In this document: positions 1 to 7,835 of the stretch, piece after piece
Numbering within the stretch: position 1 is the stretch's first letter
Layout of the letters: the number at the start of each line of letters is the position of its first letter
Source of the DNA: JAXHTY01 sp034189225
GTDB lineage: Bacteria > Desulfobacterota > Desulfobacteria > Desulfobacterales > Desulfosudaceae
Reading direction: 5' to 3'
Length of the DNA: 64,000 nucleotides
Assembly: GCA_034189225.1 (NCBI GenBank)
Contig: JAXHVL010000133.1
Location: 10,672-74,671 of the forward strand
Notes under the pieces: model-generated
What the model saw: the letters and a program-made list of their open reading frames with translations, nothing else
Told to the model about the DNA's origin: nothing
Databases searched by the model: none
Made by a program: the position numbers and the translations under genes

Positions 1-1
1 A

Positions 2-3000
2 ACCAATTACTGGCAGAAGCGGTACTGGAGCAATGATATCCTGGGCGCCAATGTGCCGGTGGACCGGCTGCTGCAGAAATCCGGACTCACCTATCACCAG
101 TTGCTGGAACTGTTGCAATGTGCTTTTATTAACAGTCAGTCGCCTGAGAGCACGGTCCTGTGCCCCATTGACGATTGTGACCTCGGCAATCAGACGGTGG
201 ACAATATGTCACTGCCGCGCCTGGACCGGATGAACCGCTTTCTCCGGCTCTGGCGCAGGACCGGCCTTGAGTTGTGGGCCCTGGATTATCTGATTTCCCA
301 TCCGGCGGTGGGCGACGGCAATCTGGACGACAATTGTCTGATAAACCTGAAACAGTTTGAGGTGCTGCGCGGGGAGCTGGATCTGGAGGTGGAGGAACTG
401 GCCGCCTTTTTCGGGCCCATCAACACCGCTTGCCGGCCTGCGGCCACCCGTTCCGGCGAATATGAAAAACCCCTTTTTGAAAAGCTGTTTCTCAGCGGGG
501 CCATGGATGCCGGGCTGTACGATGATTTTTTGCAGCTGATGACCACCCCTGCATCGGGCAGCGATGTTTCGCCATACCTGGATCATGCGGCCACCGCCCT
601 TTCCAGCGAAAGGGAGGCCCTTGAGCGGCTCCTTCCCCTTACGGACGGCTATTTCACGGTGGACACGCTGTCGCTGTTCTTCCGGTATGTGACCCTGGCC
701 AGAACATTGAAATGGAAAGTAACGGATTTGTTCCGATACTGCGATCTGGCCGGTATTGCCGATCCGTTTGATGCGTTTGCCACGGTGGCGCGCATTGTCC
801 GGGAGAAGCAGCAGCTGCGGGACGCCGGCGCATCCATGGTGCAGCTTGAATACCTGCTGACCCATGCGCAGGAATCGCCGGCCGGTTGGCGGCAGGAGGT
901 TTATGCCCAGCGGCTTCAGGGGCTTCGGGAGGCCCTTGTCGGCATTCAGGACAAGGTGATAACCGCGGAGCAGGCCGGTGAAGACAGCCTTCGGGTGCTG
1001 CTGGCCATGGTGGGGTCGTTTGCCGATACCGGTATACTGGAAACCGCCATGACGGTCATTGCCGGCACCTGGACCGCTTCCCATGCCGAGATCATTGAGT
1101 TTATTAAAACCCGTTTCGGCGTGTTCGTGGACAACACGGCAGATGCGGTGGACACCCTGAAATATACGGCACCTGCGACACCGGCGGCGCTCGCGATACG
1201 CCGGGCGTATGTTATGGCCGAACTGTTCAACTATCTCAACCGGACGACAGTGAAAGCCTTTATCGCCGATACCTTTGCCCTGGAAAGCAGCCAGGCCCAG
1301 GTGCTGCTGGACAGCCTGCATCTGCCTTCTGAAGCGCGGCATCTGTTGTCGGTGTTCCAGGATGAGGAACTTTTTGAACGCGATGCCGACAATGAATATG
1401 TATGCGAGCTGACGCCGGAAAATCTGCCGGATTCGTTTGCAGCGCTGTATCTTCTGCACAAGGCCGCCATGGCGTGTACCTGTCTTGATTGCAATACCGA
1501 TGAACTGGCGTGGCTGGTGGCCAATCCCGCGGCGGGTGACACCATGGACTTCAATGCCCTGCCGATCAAAGAAGGCGCTGCCGCGGTTTCGCTGGACCGT
1601 TGGGTGCGGACCTGGCGCTTCCTGGCATTCAAGCGCCGGTTTCCGGAACCGGAACATGCCTCCTTTTTTGATGTGCTGGCCCTTGCTGCATCGCCGTCTT
1701 CATCGGCAGAGGCGATCAATGACGCATTGTGCGCCGTTACCGGCTGGGACCCGGCCGACCAGGAACGCCTCCATTATTCTGCCCTGGATTACCGGTGCCC
1801 GGATACCTATGAATGGTTTGCCGAATGCCATCACCAGAAAAAAATCACGGCGTCGGATTTTCAGGCCCTGTTTATGCTGGCCCGACGGGATCCGGACGGG
1901 GAGGAACAGGAAAAGGCCCGCATGGCCCGGAACATGGCCCAGGCCAAATACAGCCGGGAGCGGTGGCTTGAGATACTCAAGCCCATGATGGATGACCTGC
2001 GGGAACAGAAACGCACGGCCCTGACCGCATACCTGGTGGAGCGGTCCCAGCGGGAGCGGGCGGAATCCAGCCCCGAATACTGGATATCAACCGATGATCT
2101 TTACGGCTGGTTCCTTATTGATGTGGAGATGTGCGCAGACCAGCTCACCTCCCGGATCAAGCAGGCCATTTTGTCCACCCAGCTGTTTGTGCAGCGGTGT
2201 CTGCTGAACCTTGAAAATCGTGAGGTGGAGGTGGCCCAGCCGGATCCGGATGTGGAAAACAACTGGGACCAGTGGAAATGGATGAAAAACTACCGGATAT
2301 GGGAGGCCAACCGCAAGGTCTTCCTGTTTCCAGAAAACTGGATCGAGCCGGAACTTCGGGACACCAAGTCGCCGTTCTTTGAGGAACTGGAAAGCGATAT
2401 TTTAAGCAGTGAAATTACCAACGCCAACGTTGAAGCCTCGCTCCAGCGCTATATTCAAAAGCTCGAGGAGGTCTCGCGGCTGGAAATATGCAGTATTTTC
2501 CATGAACGCGAAGCCGGGATCAACCGGCTGCACGTGGCTGCCCGGACACGCAGCATGCCGGCCATTTTTTATTACCGGTATTATGATCTGGTCTATTCCC
2601 GGTGGTCGCCCTGGGAAAAGATTGAAAATGATATTCAATCCGACCATGTGGTGCCCTGGGTGTACAACCGGAAGCTGCACCTGTTCTGGCTGGTCTTTCA
2701 TGAAAAGCCGGTCAAGCTGAAAAAGCTTCCGCCGGTAAAACAGAGCGAGACCCCCGTGCAGAATTCCGAACCGGCGAAGATGTTTGAAATCGAGCTGGCA
2801 TGGTGTGTCCGCCAGCCGGACGGGTGGGACGCGCGGCGCATCTCAAAAAAGAAGCTGATTCATCCCTGGGAGCGGCCCACGTTTTCCTACAATCTCAAGC
2901 CGCGGTATAAACGCCGGGACAATTCCCTTTACCTGGATATCTATATTTCCACGTCCAAGTCCTTTAACAACGGGCTGTTTTACGACCAGTTCATCCATGA

Positions 3001-6000
3001 CAAGGTACGGCTGACCGAAGTGCGGTACGACCAGACCCTTCGGCCCTGGCATTCCTCGAGCTTTGTGTTCACCGGCGGCGGGGTGCGGGATGTCCTGCTT
3101 CGGGGCATTCCGGGGTATTATTTTGATCCGGACTTCGGCGAAAAAACCAACATGACGTCTTATGAGTATATCAAAAAGAATTTTGACGAGGCGGGTGCGG
3201 AGATTTATCCGCTCACGGTGATTTCCGAACAGCTGGCCCTGCCCGCCGGCATGCATTATTCTTATACCCGCATGGCCAACAACCAGGACCAGGAGATCAA
3301 CGAGGAGAAGCTGAACGTGTTCGGTCCGGACAAGGGCACCAGGACCCTTTTATATGGCGCGGACAGCCCGTTTGAAGCGGTGCTCTGCCAGCAGGGCCTG
3401 TCGCCGGTGGACGGGAAAATACGGCCGCTCCTTTATCAGGACCGGCAGCGGGCCTTTTTCTTCCTGCAGGTGCGGGAAGAGAGTTTCTGGAATTATTTTT
3501 TTAACGCGGATGACGGGATTTACCAGGCCCGGCCGTTTTATCATCCCTGGGCCGAGGTGTTTCAGCAGGAAATCAACAGGGACGGGGTAGCAGGATTGTT
3601 CAGGCGACGCTTGCAGCTGTATCCCGGCCATTATTCCAACCGGTCCGCGTTTTCGTTTGCCGGTCAGTATGCTCCCGCATGGGGGGTGAACGGGGAGGCC
3701 GCGGAAACCGAGGCTCTGGATTTTTCCCGGAACGGGGCCTGTGCCATCTATAACTGGGAGCTGTTTTTCCATGCGCCCCTGATGATCGCCTGCCGGCTCA
3801 GTCAGAACCAGCGATTTGAAGAGGCCATGCAGTGGTTTCATTATATATTTGACCCCACCAGTACTGACTATTACCCGTCACCGCAACGTTTCTGGATCAC
3901 CAAACCATTCCACGAAACCAGCGCCGCGGAATACCGGATCCAGCGGATCAAAAATATTATCGAAAACATCGACGACTTCAAGGCCAAGCTCGTTGAGTGG
4001 CGGAACCATCCCTTTAAGCCTCACCTGATCGCGGAACACCGGACCGTGGCCTATCAGCGGACCGTTGTCATGAAGTACCTGGACAATCTGATCGCCTGGG
4101 GCGACCAGCTCTTTCGTCAGGACACCATGGAATCCATTAATGAAGCCACGCTTCTGTATATTCTGGCCCATGAAATTTTAGGGGCCAGGCCCGTCATCGT
4201 GCCGGCCATTGCCCGGGATGAAAAGACCTTTAACGAGCTGGTGGCAGAAGAAGGGCTGGATACCTTCGGCAATACAAGGGTGGAAGTGGGGGCCGAGAAT
4301 GTGCTGGGCCTGCCCATTGAATATACCCTCTCCGGTTCATCGGTGGAGCCCATGCCGGATCTTGAAATATCCTATTTCGGCCTGCCCCATAACGATAAAC
4401 TCCTGTCATACTGGGATACGGTGGAAGACCGGTTGTTCAAAATCCGGCACGGCCTGAATATAGAAGGCCTGAAGCGCCAGCTGCCGCTGTTTGAACCGCC
4501 CATTGACCCGGGTATGCTGGTAAAAGCCGCGGCCGCGGGCCTTGACCTGGCCACGGTGCTCAATGATCTCAACGCGCCGGCCCCGGCCTACCGGTTTTCG
4601 GTGCTTTCGAAAAAAGCCGTTGAGTTCTGCAATGACGTGAAGCGTCTGGGCGATCGCCTGCTGTCAGCCCTTGAGAAAAAGGATGCCGAAGAGCTGGCGG
4701 TGCTGCGGTCGGCCAATGCGGTGACGGTGCTTGAAAACATGCGGGAGATAAAGGAACTGCGAATCGAGGCGGCCAGATACGCCATCGAGTCTCTTCGGCG
4801 GCAGCAGGATATCTGCCAGATTCGAATCGACCATATTGAGAGCCTGGATGAACAACTGGATGCCGAGGAAAAGGCCGGCGACTGGGGAACGGCGGCCGCG
4901 GTATTAAAGGGGTTGAGCAAGGTTTCCAAGGTCGGTGCCATGATTGCCTCCGCCTTTCCCGACGCCAGCGTCGGTGCCAATGGTGCCGGCGGTACGCCGG
5001 AAGCCACGGCGAAGAGCGGCGGTTCCAACGTGGAAAAGGGTTTCAAGTATGCGGGCAAAGGATTCGATGCGGCAGCGGAGTTGTGCAAATGGATGCAGGA
5101 TGACCTGAAATCCGAAGCAAAAAGCGAACGCACCAAGGCCGAACGGGCCTCTAAAATCGCCGAAGAGGAAAAGGCCATTGCCGGGCTGGACAATAAGATT
5201 CTGGAGGGCGAAATCCTGGTGCAGATGGCGGAAAAAGACCTGGAAAACTTCGAGACCCAGCTGGCGATTAAGCAGGGCGAGCATGCCTATCTTCAGGAAA
5301 AATACACCAATGCCCAGCTTTACCAGTGGATGATCACCCAGATTTCCACGGTTTATTTTCAGGCCTACCAGCTTGCCTATGATATGGCCAAACGGGCGGA
5401 AAAGAGCTACCGGCGGGAACTCGGGGTGACCGACACCGGGTTTATCCAGTTTGGCCACTGGGACAGCCTCAAGAAAGGGCTGCTGTCAGCGGACCGGCTG
5501 ATTCACGATATCCGGCGCATGGAAGCCACCTATCTGGATCAGCACAAGCGGGAGCTGGAACTGACCAAGCACGTGTCCCTGGCCCGTCTGGCACCGGATA
5601 AACTGCTGGAGCTGATCATGACCGGCCGATGTTCCCTTGACCTGGCGGAGTGGATGTACAACCTGGACTATCCCGGGCATTACCGGCGACGGATCAAATC
5701 GGTGGCGGTGACCATTCAATGCGAGGCCGACCCGTTCACCAACCTCAATTGCGGCCTGAGCCTGGGGAGCAACGAGATTCGGGTCAGTAACCTGGTGGGG
5801 TCGGGCTATGCAAGGGAAAACGGTGAAGACCCGCGGTTCCTTGTGCAGCAGGGCTTTGGCGAGTCCATCGCCACCAGCCATGGTGAATGGGATAACGGCC
5901 TGTTCCGGCTGAATTTCGAGGACCAACGGTTCCTTCCCTTTGAAGGTGCCGGCGCGGCGGGCACATGGGATATTCACATGCCGCGGGAACACAATGCATT

Positions 6001-6535
6001 TGATTATACAACCTTGACAGATGTTATCCTGCATATTCATTATACCGCCCGGAACGGCGGAGAGTCGCTGGCCACGGCGGCAAAGGGGCAGCTGGACGAT
6101 GTGCTGTCCGGCGGCGGTACCCTGCTGATGGGACTGAAACAGTGCTTTCCGGAAACCTGGGAAACCTTTCTCACCCCTGAGTCACTGGGAGCGCCCCAGG
6201 TGTTCACCTGCGAGATTCTGCCCGGTCACTATCCCTTCCTGGCGCGAATGGGCGGTATAGAGCTTTCCGGCATGGGCATGGTGGTGTCAGGCCGGCACAC
6301 GGGCAAATACGCCGCACGGGTGAGCATTCCCGGTCAGCCGGATATTGACTGCGATCTGACCGTTGATCCCGCGCTGAACAATGTGCATTCCAACCCAACG
6401 GTATTTGACGGCACCGCGCCGGGAACCGGCACGTTCAGCATCATGGTCCGGCGGGACACGGCCGCGCCAGATGATTTTTCATCCCTGCCGCTGGATGACC
6501 TGGAGGATGTTTATCTGCTTTTCCGCTATAAATAA
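2..6535 (+). CDS. Tc toxin complex A subunit (TcA/TcdA-like), 5' end beyond the window
   Basis: The frame is already open at base 2 and reads NYWQKRYWSNDILGANVPVD before the first possible GTG start at 53, so the true start lies upstream. About 2,180 residues are present. The order of recognisable parts follows TcA proteins: a helical VRP1-like N-terminal region; an ABC-toxin N-terminal region near 1920-2050 (LREQKRTALTAYLVE); a neuraminidase-like region near 2450-2720; a long alpha-helical coiled-coil/pore region near 4600-5450 (YTNAQLYQWM, YFQAYQLAYDMAKRAEKSY); and a C-terminal TcB-binding domain near 5620-6530 (CSLDLAEWMYNLDYPGHYRR, FLPFEGAGAAGTWDI). TcA proteins form pentameric translocation pores that load a TcB-TcC cocoon. 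No TcB or TcC gene follows, so partners would have to be upstream or elsewhere. Family assignment is firm; target and activity are unknown. Confidence 0.9.
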   Translation, partial: TNYWQKRYWSNDILGANVPVDRLLQKSGLTYHQLLELLQCAFINSQSPESTVLCPIDDCDLGNQTVDNMSLPRLDRMNRFLRLWRRTGLELWALDYLISHPAVGDGNLDDNCLINLKQFEVLRGELDLEVEELAAFFGPINTACRPAATRSGEYEKPLFEKLFLSGAMDAGLYDDFLQLMTTPASGSDVSPYLDHAATALSSEREALERLLPLTDGYFTVDTLSLFFRYVTLARTLKWKVTDLFRYCDLAGIADPFDAFATVARIVREKQQLRDAGASMVQLEYLLTHAQESPAGWRQEVYAQRLQGLREALVGIQDKVITAEQAGEDSLRVLLAMVGSFADTGILETAMTVIAGTWTASHAEIIEFIKTRFGVFVDNTADAVDTLKYTAPATPAALAIRRAYVMAELFNYLNRTTVKAFIADTFALESSQAQVLLDSLHLPSEARHLLSVFQDEELFERDADNEYVCELTPENLPDSFAALYLLHKAAMACTCLDCNTDELAWLVANPAAGDTMDFNALPIKEGAAAVSLDRWVRTWRFLAFKRRFPEPEHASFFDVLALAASPSSSAEAINDALCAVTGWDPADQERLHYSALDYRCPDTYEWFAECHHQKKITASDFQALFMLARRDPDGEEQEKARMARNMAQAKYSRERWLEILKPMMDDLREQKRTALTAYLVERSQRERAESSPEYWISTDDLYGWFLIDVEMCADQLTSRIKQAILSTQLFVQRCLLNLENREVEVAQPDPDVENNWDQWKWMKNYRIWEANRKVFLFPENWIEPELRDTKSPFFEELESDILSSEITNANVEASLQRYIQKLEEVSRLEICSIFHEREAGINRLHVAARTRSMPAIFYYRYYDLVYSRWSPWEKIENDIQSDHVVPWVYNRKLHLFWLVFHEKPVKLKKLPPVKQSETPVQNSEPAKMFEIELAWCVRQPDGWDARRISKKKLIHPWERPTFSYNLKPRYKRRDNSLYLDIYISTSKSFNNGLFYDQFIHDKVRLTEVRYDQTLRPWHSSSFVFTGGGVRDVLLRGIPGYYFDPDFGEKTNMTSYEYIKKNFDEAGAEIYPLTVISEQLALPAGMHYSYTRMANNQDQEINEEKLNVFGPDKGTRTLLYGADSPFEAVLCQQGLSPVDGKIRPLLYQDRQRAFFFLQVREESFWNYFFNADDGIYQARPFYHPWAEVFQQEINRDGVAGLFRRRLQLYPGHYSNRSAFSFAGQYAPAWGVNGEAAETEALDFSRNGACAIYNWELFFHAPLMIACRLSQNQRFEEAMQWFHYIFDPTSTDYYPSPQRFWITKPFHETSAAEYRIQRIKNIIENIDDFKAKLVEWRNHPFKPHLIAEHRTVAYQRTVVMKYLDNLIAWGDQLFRQDTMESINEATLLYILAHEILGARPVIVPAIARDEKTFNELVAEEGLDTFGNTRVEVGAENVLGLPIEYTLSGSSVEPMPDLEISYFGLPHNDKLLSYWDTVEDRLFKIRHGLNIEGLKRQLPLFEPPIDPGMLVKAAAAGLDLATVLNDLNAPAPAYRFSVLSKKAVEFCNDVKRLGDRLLSALEKKDAEELAVLRSANAVTVLENMREIKELRIEAARYAIESLRRQQDICQIRIDHIESLDEQLDAEEKAGDWGTAAAVLKGLSKVSKVGAMIASAFPDASVGANGAGGTPEATAKSGGSNVEKGFKYAGKGFDAAAELCKWMQDDLKSEAKSERTKAERASKIAEEEKAIAGLDNKILEGEILVQMAEKDLENFETQLAIKQGEHAYLQEKYTNAQLYQWMITQISTVYFQAYQLAYDMAKRAEKSYRRELGVTDTGFIQFGHWDSLKKGLLSADRLIHDIRRMEATYLDQHKRELELTKHVSLARLAPDKLLELIMTGRCSLDLAEWMYNLDYPGHYRRRIKSVAVTIQCEADPFTNLNCGLSLGSNEIRVSNLVGSGYARENGEDPRFLVQQGFGESIATSHGEWDNGLFRLNFEDQRFLPFEGAGAAGTWDIHMPREHNAFDYTTLTDVILHIHYTARNGGESLATAAKGQLDDVLSGGGTLLMGLKQCFPETWETFLTPESLGAPQVFTCEILPGHYPFLARMGGIELSGMGMVVSGRHTGKYAARVSIPGQPDIDCDLTVDPALNNVHSNPTVFDGTAPGTGTFSIMVRRDTAAPDDFSSLPLDDLEDVYLLFRYK

Positions 6536-6541
6536 AATAAC

Positions 6542-6569
6542 TTGACTTATCCACGAAAACCGTTAAGAT
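6542..6569 (+). promoter_or_regulatory. Sigma-70-like promoter of the candidate RNA, copy 1
   Basis: A -35 TTGACT at 6542-6547 and a -10 TAAGAT at 6564-6569 are separated by 16 bp. Both hexamers are unchanged in the duplicate copy. Transcription would start near 6576. Confidence 0.55.
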
Positions 6570-6575
6570 GAAAAA

Positions 6576-6711
6576 GAAACTCGGGGAAACTTAGCGAATG
6601 GTATTGGTCTGAACTAGTGAAAACCACGTATTAAGCCAGTAAGCGAAAGATTCTCGATCCGAAAGGGGCTGCCGGTCTGTAAGGTCTGGGGCCTTTTTCT
6701 TTTTCTGGAGG
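6576..6711 (+). ncRNA. Candidate structured RNA or leader, copy 1
   Basis: About 130 nt lie between a good promoter and a hairpin followed by a T-rich tract. The stretch has no coding frame and several GAAA/GGAAAC loop-like motifs. It sits directly before the ribosome-binding site of the 219-residue membrane protein, so it could be a leader with a transcription attenuator or an independent small RNA. I could not match it to the GEMM, cobalamin, lysine, M-box or fluoride riboswitch consensus from memory. Confidence 0.45.
6681..6706 (+). terminator. Intrinsic terminator inside the repeat, copy 1
   Basis: AAGGTC pairs with GGCCTT around a TGG loop (6681-6695) and is followed by a tract of T with single C interruptions. 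It precedes the GGAGGGG ribosome-binding site of the next gene, so it would end the short RNA or attenuate the gene. Confidence 0.7.
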
Positions 6712-6716
6712 GGATT

Positions 6717-7376
6717 ATGCAGTCACTTGTGGCATCAAGCGTTGCGGGGATTGTTGTTCAGATTATCGGGGCTGTTCTGGCCTTGCTCATATCAGAAGGG
6801 ATACGGCATACCATCAGAAAGCGGCAGGCAAGGGCAGGGGCGGCGGAAGAACCGGCTGCGGAAGCGGCGGGGCCGGCCCGTTATTATATCGGGTGGTCGG
6901 TGACAGGCATCGTCGCGGTCCTGACATTTATCCTTGTGGGGCTGGTGTATAATGCTGTGATGCCGGGTCCTGCTGTTGCCGTGAATTCGCCGGACAATGG
7001 TGCGGCCATCGCGGTGTGGCTGGCAGAAGAAGGTTCCGGCGGATTCACGGTGAAGGGCGATTCCAAAAGGGTGACCATGGATCCGAATCTGCGGGTTTGC
7101 GTGCTGGTGCATCCGGTTGATCCGTTTGCCGAGGGATGGTGGATACAACCGGCCGTGGTGATGAATTCGGATGGCGCCTGGTCGGGGCAGGCCTGGATCG
7201 GGGACCCTGAAAACCCGCCCCATGTGGGTGATGTTGTTGATATCATGGCTGTTGCCGCGTTGCCGGACCGCCTAAGAGGCCATGCAAAGGTTGCCGATCC
7301 AATGGACCTGGGGCCTGCGGCGCAGTCCGAATTGGTGGAAGTCCGCATTGGCAGGCTGCTGAAAGCAGGTGAGTGA
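6717..7376 (+). CDS. Membrane-anchored protein of unknown function (219 aa)
   Basis: The ATG follows a GGAGGGG ribosome-binding site. Residues about 5-25 are a hydrophobic helix (VAGIVVQIIGAVLALLIS), followed by a basic then Ala/Glu-rich stretch, and a second helix at about 60-80 (GIVAVLTFILVGLVYNAV). The C-terminal ~120 residues look like a soluble beta-rich domain with conserved-looking Trp/Gly (VDPFAEGWWIQP, GAWSGQAWIGDP). I do not recognise the family. Its first 27 codons are duplicated at 20162, where the copy is broken. Proline and glycine spacing in the C-terminal domain resembles extracytoplasmic beta-sandwich modules, but that is only an impression. Confidence 0.7.
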   Translation: MQSLVASSVAGIVVQIIGAVLALLISEGIRHTIRKRQARAGAAEEPAAEAAGPARYYIGWSVTGIVAVLTFILVGLVYNAVMPGPAVAVNSPDNGAAIAVWLAEEGSGGFTVKGDSKRVTMDPNLRVCVLVHPVDPFAEGWWIQPAVVMNSDGAWSGQAWIGDPENPPHVGDVVDIMAVAALPDRLRGHAKVADPMDLGPAAQSELVEVRIGRLLKAGE

Positions 7377-7434
7377 GCGGGGCATGAAAATAATCTTCGC
7401 AGAGCCGCAGGGCACGGTTTGTTTGGTCTATAAA

Positions 7435-7455
7435 ACCTGGTCCTTCGGGCCAGGT
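7435..7455. terminator. GC-rich hairpin after the 219-aa membrane protein gene
   Basis: ACCTGGTCC and GGGCCAGGT pair around a TTC loop. There is no clean T tract next to it, so termination is uncertain. Variants of the same CTGG...CCAGG hairpin recur near 26440, 38750 and 39110. Confidence 0.35.
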
Positions 7456-7568
7456 CAACGATTTTTCCGCCCCATCTTGAAGCGATCTGCCAAAAATACC
7501 CAAATCCAATCGTCAACATGTGGTGGCCGCAAAAATATTGACACACAAGCCCGGCCTTAATATAGTTG

Positions 7569-7709
7569 GTGTTCGTCCAGAAATTAGATATTTTGGTCGA
7601 GTTCAAGGAAGGTGAAAATTTTAACCGGAGGAATACTTTGCGTATTTTGAGGATTAAAATTTGAGCCTGACGCAGAAATCGGGCAAAATAGCAATTTATG
7701 GATGGGCAC
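7569..7709 (-). mobile_element. Family A MITE-like element, copy 1 (141 bp, reverse orientation)
   Basis: The element is flanked by perfect 6-bp direct repeats TAGTTG (7563-7568 and 7710-7715). Its ends, GTGTTCGTCC and the complement of GTGCCCATCC, form imperfect terminal inverted repeats. The interior holds a palindromic AAATTTTAA...TTAAAATTT arm and is ~95% identical to the other copies by eye. The short open frame it creates (SLTQKSGKIAIYGWA) recurs with every copy and is not a gene. Confidence 0.9.
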
Positions 7710-7748
7710 TAGTTGATGACCATAAAAGCGAGTTCAACAGCAGATACC

Positions 7749-7795
7749 CGGATAATATGGAAAAAGCCCCCCGGGATATTATCCGATTTTTTTTT
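7749..7795 (+). terminator. Terminator/attenuator upstream of the GH65 fusion gene
   Basis: CGGATAATAT (7749-7758) pairs perfectly with ATATTATCCG (7776-7785) and is followed by nine T residues. The structure ends only ~40 bp before the GH65 start, leaving little room for a separate promoter. It may act as an attenuator for the sugar genes, or terminate transcripts coming from the left. The stem is AT-rich, so its strength is uncertain. Confidence 0.65.
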
Positions 7796-7835
7796 GAAAC
7801 CGGGAAACCGATGACAAACAGCAGGGTTGGCATCC

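Larger units (their letters stand above)
6534..6797 (+). repeat. 264-bp direct repeat, copy 1 (left boundary of the sugar-gene block)
   Basis: This segment is nearly identical to 19978-20242: a handful of substitutions and one inserted base. It begins AAAATAACTTGAC and includes a promoter, a candidate RNA with terminator, and the first 27 codons of the downstream membrane-protein gene. The two copies are 13.4 kb apart in the same orientation. Here the following gene is intact, so this is probably the parent copy. It starts at the stop codon of the toxin gene. Confidence 0.9.
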
